Below the pieces are notes generated by a model. That model ran no database searches, had not been told where the DNA came from, and worked only from the letters and a program-made list of their open reading frames with translations. A program made the position numbers and the translations under genes. This document shows positions 57,957 to 64,000 of a stretch of DNA of 64,000 nt, piece after piece. Every line of letters begins with the position of its first letter. The stretch's first letter is position 1. The DNA comes from Platycnemis pennipes (lineage: Eukaryota > Arthropoda > Insecta > Odonata > Platycnemididae). The DNA lies in assembly GCA_933228895.1 (NCBI GenBank), contig OW121851.1:112675271-112739270 (forward strand), written 5' to 3'.

Positions 57957-59410
57957 GATCGATGTTATACATCATTTGGAGGACTTATCTGATTGGATTA
58001 GTATGTAGAATCCAAGTAACTCATAAGCACACATGGACTGTCCCTGGAAAGTTCAGGGCTTGGAAGAAAGACAAGTTCTTGTGTGTGTGAAAGTGATATG
58101 ATTTCTGTTTCTTTGAAATGAGGATGACGCTTGTACAAGTGCCTTGTGTTACCTCCATTGTCTCCCAGTGGCCCAGTGGAAAATTGATCACTGTTTTGCG
58201 AGGAACGAGTGTCAAGTAGAAAGATATTCGAAACCGGAACATTATTTTTAATTGATATTTTTATACAGTTAGTAATGCAGGAATGCATTGAGGAATTTCA
58301 ACAAGAATTGAGAAATTTGGGATCAATGAAATATAACCATTATATTGCAGCTTTATCCCCCAAAAAAAATAGCACCATATAGGAATGCATTTTTCTGTGA
58401 CATTGCACTGAATCAGAGCTTTGTAAATTGAGAAGAAAAGTGTTAAATTTGATATAACAACTACTAGGAGACATGTTTTGTTTGCATATGCCAAAGAATT
58501 TCAATGAAAACATATGTAGTACACTTGTGAAGTAATACTTCCTTTACCTTTACTTCTGAAATTTGTACAAATGATTAGGTTTTTATGTATTAATCATCAT
58601 GTGCCGTAGCAGGGCACCAGACATTTATGTCAATCTTACCAATCTAGGTCATTTAATCCCATGTCTACCTCTTTGTTTTAAATGAGATGAATGTAAATCT
58701 TTTTTAACCATAATTTTCCTCTCGAGCTCTAATTTTACCTACTTTGAACCAAGTTAGAGTAAGTTTTCGTTCTGTAACTTAAAATCTATCATTCCATCAT
58801 TGTGGTCTTGTCTTCAGCACCCCCATTCTTCCTTTCAATATTTATTAATCTGGCAAATTACTAAGGATGCCCGAGTTTTCCTCAGATCATTTTTACCGTA
58901 GGTAATCTATTGGATACAGGGGAAGGTAAATCATACCTCAGCCTTCCCCTACGATGTGCCATAATATGACAGGCAGTGACGATAAATGCTTCCAGGGATG
59001 TATTTTTGGATGCTTTTATTTAGTTGCTTGTCATATACTTCACCTAGTATAGGAGTAAGTTATGGGGAACAGAGAGTTGATTTTTTATTTTTTTTTGCTA
59101 GGTATAAATGTGGTGCTGTTTATTACATTGTGGGACTGCATGATAAGCAATATTGACATGTACCAAAGATATTTTTTGACCTTTTAATAATGTGCTGATT
59201 CTAGTTCGTGAACTATGTTGATGTTGTGTGCTGAGGGTGAACACATTGGGCAGTAACTCAACATGACCATCACCATAGACTCAAATCACTGCCAATGCTT
59301 CTAGTAAATATCTGAACATTTTGCAATTATATTTTACATTAATGTTGTATGAATCACCTTTTGAAGTGAACTTAGTAGGAGTCGAATAAAAATCTTTTTA
59401 TTCATTTATA
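57957..59410 (+). other. LanB2: Probable LanB2 3' UTR
   Basis: AT-rich sequence after the stop with no open frame of note. The first canonical AATAAA after the stop is at 59385, followed by a T-rich stretch, which would give a 3' UTR of about 1.4 kb. The extent is inferred; cDNA would settle it. Confidence 0.45.
59385..59390 (+). promoter_or_regulatory. LanB2: Candidate polyadenylation signal AATAAA
   Basis: First AATAAA downstream of the LanB2 stop, followed by T-rich sequence. Further AATAAA hexamers lie near 59724 and 60054 and could also be used. Confidence 0.4.
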
Positions 59411-60735
59411 CTGTTTTGTATGATATTTCCATTGCTCTTGTTATTATTATGTGTCATAAATGAAAAGTGACTATTTTGTAACTAAATATGCCTAGATGAG
59501 AAGAAAGGCATACATATCAGTAATTTCTAGCTTTTAATATATGTTGCATGGAGTCAAATGCAAATCTAGTAAAGGAATTGTATATTTACGTCTTGGCTTG
59601 TTAACAGGTTGTGCAGAGCCAACTTTTGCCAAATATTCTTATATGCATTTACATCCTGTAGACAAATCAATGGTATTAAATATAAATCAAAGGTTTTCTA
59701 GTCATTGGGGTGATTTTTTACATGCTATCTTAAAAATAAAACATATCATGTTTAAAGTGTTCTAATGAGACATAAGTTGTACAGTAGCATTTCTGGATCA
59801 GTGGTTTATGCTCTTTCTCTTGACTGCCAAAACCTAGCCTTCTAATTACTGTGATCAAAGGTATGCAAAATATAACCTGAAAGAATCAAGGCAAAACAAA
59901 AGAATGAATTCACATTTGAAGCTGGGAGTTGAGAGTAGATTTTTTCACTTTGGAGTGATTCTAAATGCTAGCTACATTTTTAAACCATATACACAATTAT
60001 ATCTAGTTTTATTTTCCGCATGATGATATATGTGAGGTTTCAGATTCATATACCAATAAAATGGGGTAACATAAGCATAATTATATCTTTCGTGTTGTGA
60101 CACCTGCATGAAAATTTATTGTATCCTCACCAGAAGCATTAAGCGCAGCAGTTGAATTCATAATTCAAGCTTATATTTTCTGCTAAGTTAGCATCCATTT
60201 AAAATGGTCCTTTCTCTTCAAATCAATGACTCCAGTGCCCCCATCTTTCTTTTTCTTCGTTGCTGTGACTGTGACCTTGACAGAGGCAAATTGAAAATTA
60301 AGTAATTCTTTTTTTTTCAGCTGCCATGCCCACTAGTAAAAGTTGCCCATGATTGCTTTACATTTTCCGAAATATTAACTTTTGTTTTGAATTCCTGTGT
60401 AAATTTGCAAAATGTGTTAATGGATACATGAGAAAAATATTCATGTCAATATTATCTATGAAGACACCCTCCATTTAATAATAATTATTATTACATTCTG
60501 TAGGGTATATATACACACCGAAAAGCATACATGAGAATACACTCATAAATCACTCAGGTCGTCAGTAGGTAGGTAGAGAAAATTATAAAAAGTACTGCTA
60601 TAAAAGTAAAAATACTGCTCAAGATATCAAGAGAATTATTACAATAGTAAACATGTTTTGTATCACTGAAACAGGGCAGTGCTCACATTAGCATAATTAT
60701 GAGAAGCAAAAGATACACATGGGATAGAAATATAT
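59411..60735. other. Downstream intergenic or 3' UTR sequence
   Basis: AT-rich; nothing recognised besides further AATAAA hexamers. Confidence 0.45.
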
Positions 60736-61255
60736 TGAATGTGGTCGTTTACCATATTTTTTTTAATTGCCGAATAGGATAGAGTTTGTAAAATAAAAAG
60801 ACCTGTATTTTTCCGTTTTTTGATCCGTCAATTATTTCTCAAGTTATAGGCGTCGAAAAACTAATGTTTTTAACCCTTTCGGAAAAGTGGGTGTGGTGCA
60901 ACCTCTGACGTATAACGACTTTGTCCAATCACAGCTGAGCCCACGAAGCTACTTCGCCTTATCGCAAAGGGGGGGACACAGCTGACTCTGCCATCGGAGC
61001 AGTTAGGACAGCATCTGTGCGAGCAGACCTTCCGAGAATCCCCCTCCACTCCCTCCCCCTCCCATAAGAGCAGTCAAGGACGGGAGGAAAGTGACGTCAA
61101 TGTTATCACAGCAGCATTTTCGGTGGGCGTCACCTTTTGCTTATTTTAATTTTTGATTTATGAGTGAATGGTTATGGTTAGAAGATTAATTTTTTCATTA
61201 AATTTCTTTTTTTGTTTCCATCTAACAATTTCGTGTACAAAATTGCGATTTCGAT
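60736..61255 (+). mobile_element. Interspersed repeat X, copy 3
   Basis: Shares with copies 1 and 2: gtcgtttaccatattttttt, agagtttgtaaaataaaaag, ttgatccgtcaattatttct, aaccctttcggaaaagtggg, gacacagctgactctgcc, tttcggtgggcgtcacc. This is the most continuous copy, about 520 bp. Confidence 0.75.
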
Positions 61256-61389
61256 TCCGAATAAACGCCCCCATTTACGGGGATGTGTATCATTAGGAAG
61301 GGATTCCAACTATTTCAAATCATGGATTTTGAAACATGAGAATGGTGAGCATGAACTGTCCTTATCTCATGATTAAAACATGCTTCATT

Positions 61390-61470
61390 CCATAACTACT
61401 GACTACCTTGAAAGCCACCTTGAGGGTGTGAGGCAGGGGGTGATTTTTACTAAATATACACTACTGACAT
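61390..61470 (-). mobile_element. LINE 3' end remnant
   Basis: gccaccttgagggtgtgagg followed by cagggggtga resembles the 3' ends at 8130 and 17283. Confidence 0.35.
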
Positions 61471-62989
61471 ACAATAGAGTAGACATAACCACCATGGCAA
61501 ACAGGACCACTCAGATAAGAATACAGAATCAAGCTCTAGAGTGATGCCGCCCAGTATCTTCCCTTGTGATACTCACAATGTTTTTATTCTCTCCAAAGAA
61601 GGTTGAAGTGGACTTTAGCCTTCGGGCTGCGAGTGAATATTCTCCCTGCATTGCTGTGAAGAGAGTCATCCTGCTGGCGAAATATATTCATTCCCCACAT
61701 AGCAGTTAAATTTCCCTCTTATTTCTTTATAATTAAGCCTCAAACAATAAACTTTTGAATTCACTCATTCCGAGTTTACACAGAGGGAGTGGTTTCCCAA
61801 AGCAGGCCCTGATTTAGTCACTTTGTGGATGTATATTGGGATGAGTACGTGCATAAGTGTTTCTTGAGTGTTTGAACATGTATTGCAGCTAGGGTGGTTA
61901 CCTTTCCAGGGTTCTCATCAGGTTCTGACAAGGTACCACTAGCTAGTTCGCTATATCCGAGGCTGCCCCTGGTGGGGAAATAGTAACCCATAAATGCCTC
62001 GGAGGTAGTGAAGTTCAATGCCCATTTTCTTATAAGCATCCTTACTGTGGCTCTTTAAATGTACAGGAAGGTCCTACTATTGGGAGTGTGATTGTAGTCT
62101 GTGGTTATCCCTGTGGAGAAATTGATTTTCCTGCAAGAAACCACAGATAGTGACTCTCTACTATTGTGTGTCTGCTGTATGTAGGGAACTTGGACTTGTC
62201 AATATATTTTCCTCATAGATTTTTTACTTTTTGATCATTTGCTATGCAAAACTAGTATGGCCATGGTAGACTTTTTCTGTAGATGATACTTATTTTAAGA
62301 CTGTAGAACTCCATCTATGTATTGAATGACCATTTGAATACTTAGAAAAATTTTACACATCAAGTATAACATGGTTGCATAATACAGCGGATCCACATTT
62401 GTCTCCCAAAATCAACTAAAAGGTATATTTTTGATTGGATCACACAATCAAAATTTCTGGGTATGATTATGAATCATCCTACCATGAGTAACCAAAGGTC
62501 TAACTGCAAGGTTGATCGGTTTTGGGAGGGTAGATGTCATAAAGTACTGAGTCCAATGATAAATGACATCCACACATCAGGTTAAGAAGGAGGGGGGGTT
62601 TCTCTCTGCTGACATGGTAGTTGTTTCCAAGAAAGATCTAGTGGCCAAGAAATAACACTACTTGGTTTAGGCTGGATGTCCAGAGGCTCTTGGATTTGAA
62701 CTCGGGACTACAATCAAGGTGTGCAAAAAATGGTAGTAGTAGTAATAGTATCAGAAAAGCAAATCCTATGATTTCTAATTCTAGTTGATACTTATACGAG
62801 GCACTATATACTTGGAATGGCTATTGGTTGGCATTTATTCCAGCATCTTTAAGTCCAGAATGCTGTTGCACTGTAGTCCTGAGCTTCAACGTTTATGGTC
62901 CCAATTATGCTTTACATTGCTAAACATTCAAGTATTGGATGCTTTCCCACTTTATAAAATTACTCATAATTCAACCAGTTTCAAATGAT
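61471..62989. other. No gene recognised
   Basis: Moderately AT-rich with short frames only. Confidence 0.45.
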
Positions 62990-63990
62990 GGCTTGCAAGC
63001 CAATGGCATGTAAGTGGGATATTATAATGTTACTAAAGAAAACTGCAAGGAGAGGCTTTCACAGAGAGGTTGGATGGGCAGGTTGTTGGAAGGACAGTCA
63101 TCATATCAGAAAGATAATTATACTGAAATTCGGAGACTAAGAATGATAACTATAGTTATCATACAGAAGACAACATACCCTGGATATTAAAAATTATCAT
63201 AGATGATTGTGCTAATTATAACCAAGGGATATCAGACATCATCGCATAAGGTTAACCTGGTTCTAAAGTATTATATCACATATAATTTCCGTACGCAATA
63301 TAAGCATCAAGCATAAGGTCATAGGTGTAATAGCAAGAGGTTTAATGTTTCCATTGAGAGGGAAAAAGATACAAATACATCCGATTTTATCAATGATAAT
63401 TATAGATGTACTGCAAAAGCAGTGTGATAGATACGAAATCAACACATGCTACAAGAAGACTAAATTCATGAGATTTTTCAGAACAGAAAGGAGCGGATTA
63501 AATATTAAGTAGGAAATCACAAGCAAGAGATTTACATAACCTTGGTAGTACGTTAGAAGAGAAGGAGTACAGTGGCGGACAGTGAGAAAGGTTAACTGCA
63601 TTGGTGAATGAGGTTTTTACTCATAATTGAGAACTAACAATGTTCGATGTGTAGGGACATGCCATGGAAAAGTCAAACATGGAGTGCGACACTATGTGTC
63701 ACAGAAACATGGTTTTGAAGTAAGAAGTTGAATAGACTTAGGTCTTTAAAGATTTGTACATGGAGGAGACAAGGTCAGTTGAAAGGAAGACTGTTGAGAA
63801 GCGTTTTAAATGGTAGTGAAGGAAAGGAAGTTGATGGGGGATATTCAGGGTGGCCACCCTGATTATCCCCCAGGTTGGGAGTGGACGGAGCCGGTATTAA
63901 GGGGTGAGGGTGTCAAATGCTAATATGTGCATGTAATATTTTGTTTTAGAGAGATAAAGTCAGTGTGGGAAGCTTAACCTTGTAACCTGG
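62990..63990 (+). mobile_element. Decayed LINE ORF2 C-terminal region
   Basis: Plus-strand broken frames contain KTKFMRFF, LGSTLEEKEYSGGQ, TWSATLCVTETWF and LRSLKICTWRR in the order expected for a LINE RT end (usual YLGS..., WSVALYGSETW). Several stops and shifts. Confidence 0.65.
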
Positions 63991-64000
63991 CCATGAAGAA

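Noticed and set aside
58130..58240. Possible Penelope-like hammerhead (ctagaaac-type string near 58220) in the 3' UTR
   Set aside because: Only the gaaaccgg string is present; the core and stem II cannot be placed.

Overview
The window is animal genomic DNA, most likely from an arthropod and probably an insect with a large, repeat-rich genome. It holds one confidently recognised gene: the 3' two thirds of the laminin gamma chain gene (insect LanB2, orthologous to vertebrate LAMC1) on the + strand. Twenty-two GT-AG exons between 21450 and 57956 join in frame to 1281 residues plus a TAA stop. They encode the second LE (laminin EGF-like) module of the short arm, the rest of LEa, the L4 (laminin IV type A) domain, the LEb module row with the nidogen-binding loop, and the whole coiled-coil arm ending in the conserved C-terminal cysteine. 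About 340 N-terminal residues (signal peptide, LN domain and first LE module, judged against human gamma-1) are not found and probably lie upstream of the window.

Layout. 1-21449: no host exon found; either the long upstream intron of LanB2 or intergenic DNA. It is filled with LINE 3' fragments (all minus strand), two tRNA-derived SINE families, a hAT-type MITE, Penelope-like terminal repeats with hammerhead-like motifs, foldbacks and a diverged tandem repeat. 21151-21449: a 152-bp tandem duplication that copies the splice acceptor of the first visible exon. 21450-57956: LanB2 exons with introns of 0.15-4.1 kb, many carrying transposons: a hAT element with 8-bp target duplication 17 bp from the exon 2 donor, an inverted pair of hAT MITEs in introns 8 and 16, another hAT MITE in intron 17, a TTAA-flanked piggyBac-like MITE nested in a second repeat nested in a LINE in intron 18, and a 1.5-kb element packed with palindromic GTGGAT repeats in intron 20. 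57957-about 59410: probable 3' UTR with one AATAAA. 59410-64000: no further gene; a third copy of the intron 17/18 repeat and a plus-strand LINE remnant.

The laminin gamma chain is secreted and assembles with alpha and beta chains through its coiled coil into the basement-membrane heterotrimer; the L4 and LE modules form the short arm and one LEb module binds nidogen. No new host gene system was found. What deserves attention is the transposon architecture (several insertions dated by nesting or by empty sites, and target duplications readable by eye), the duplicated splice acceptor, a substitution in the nidogen-binding heptapeptide, and the C-terminal tail. Everything here was read by eye; family names of repeats rest on termini, target duplications and short protein motifs, not on database searches.
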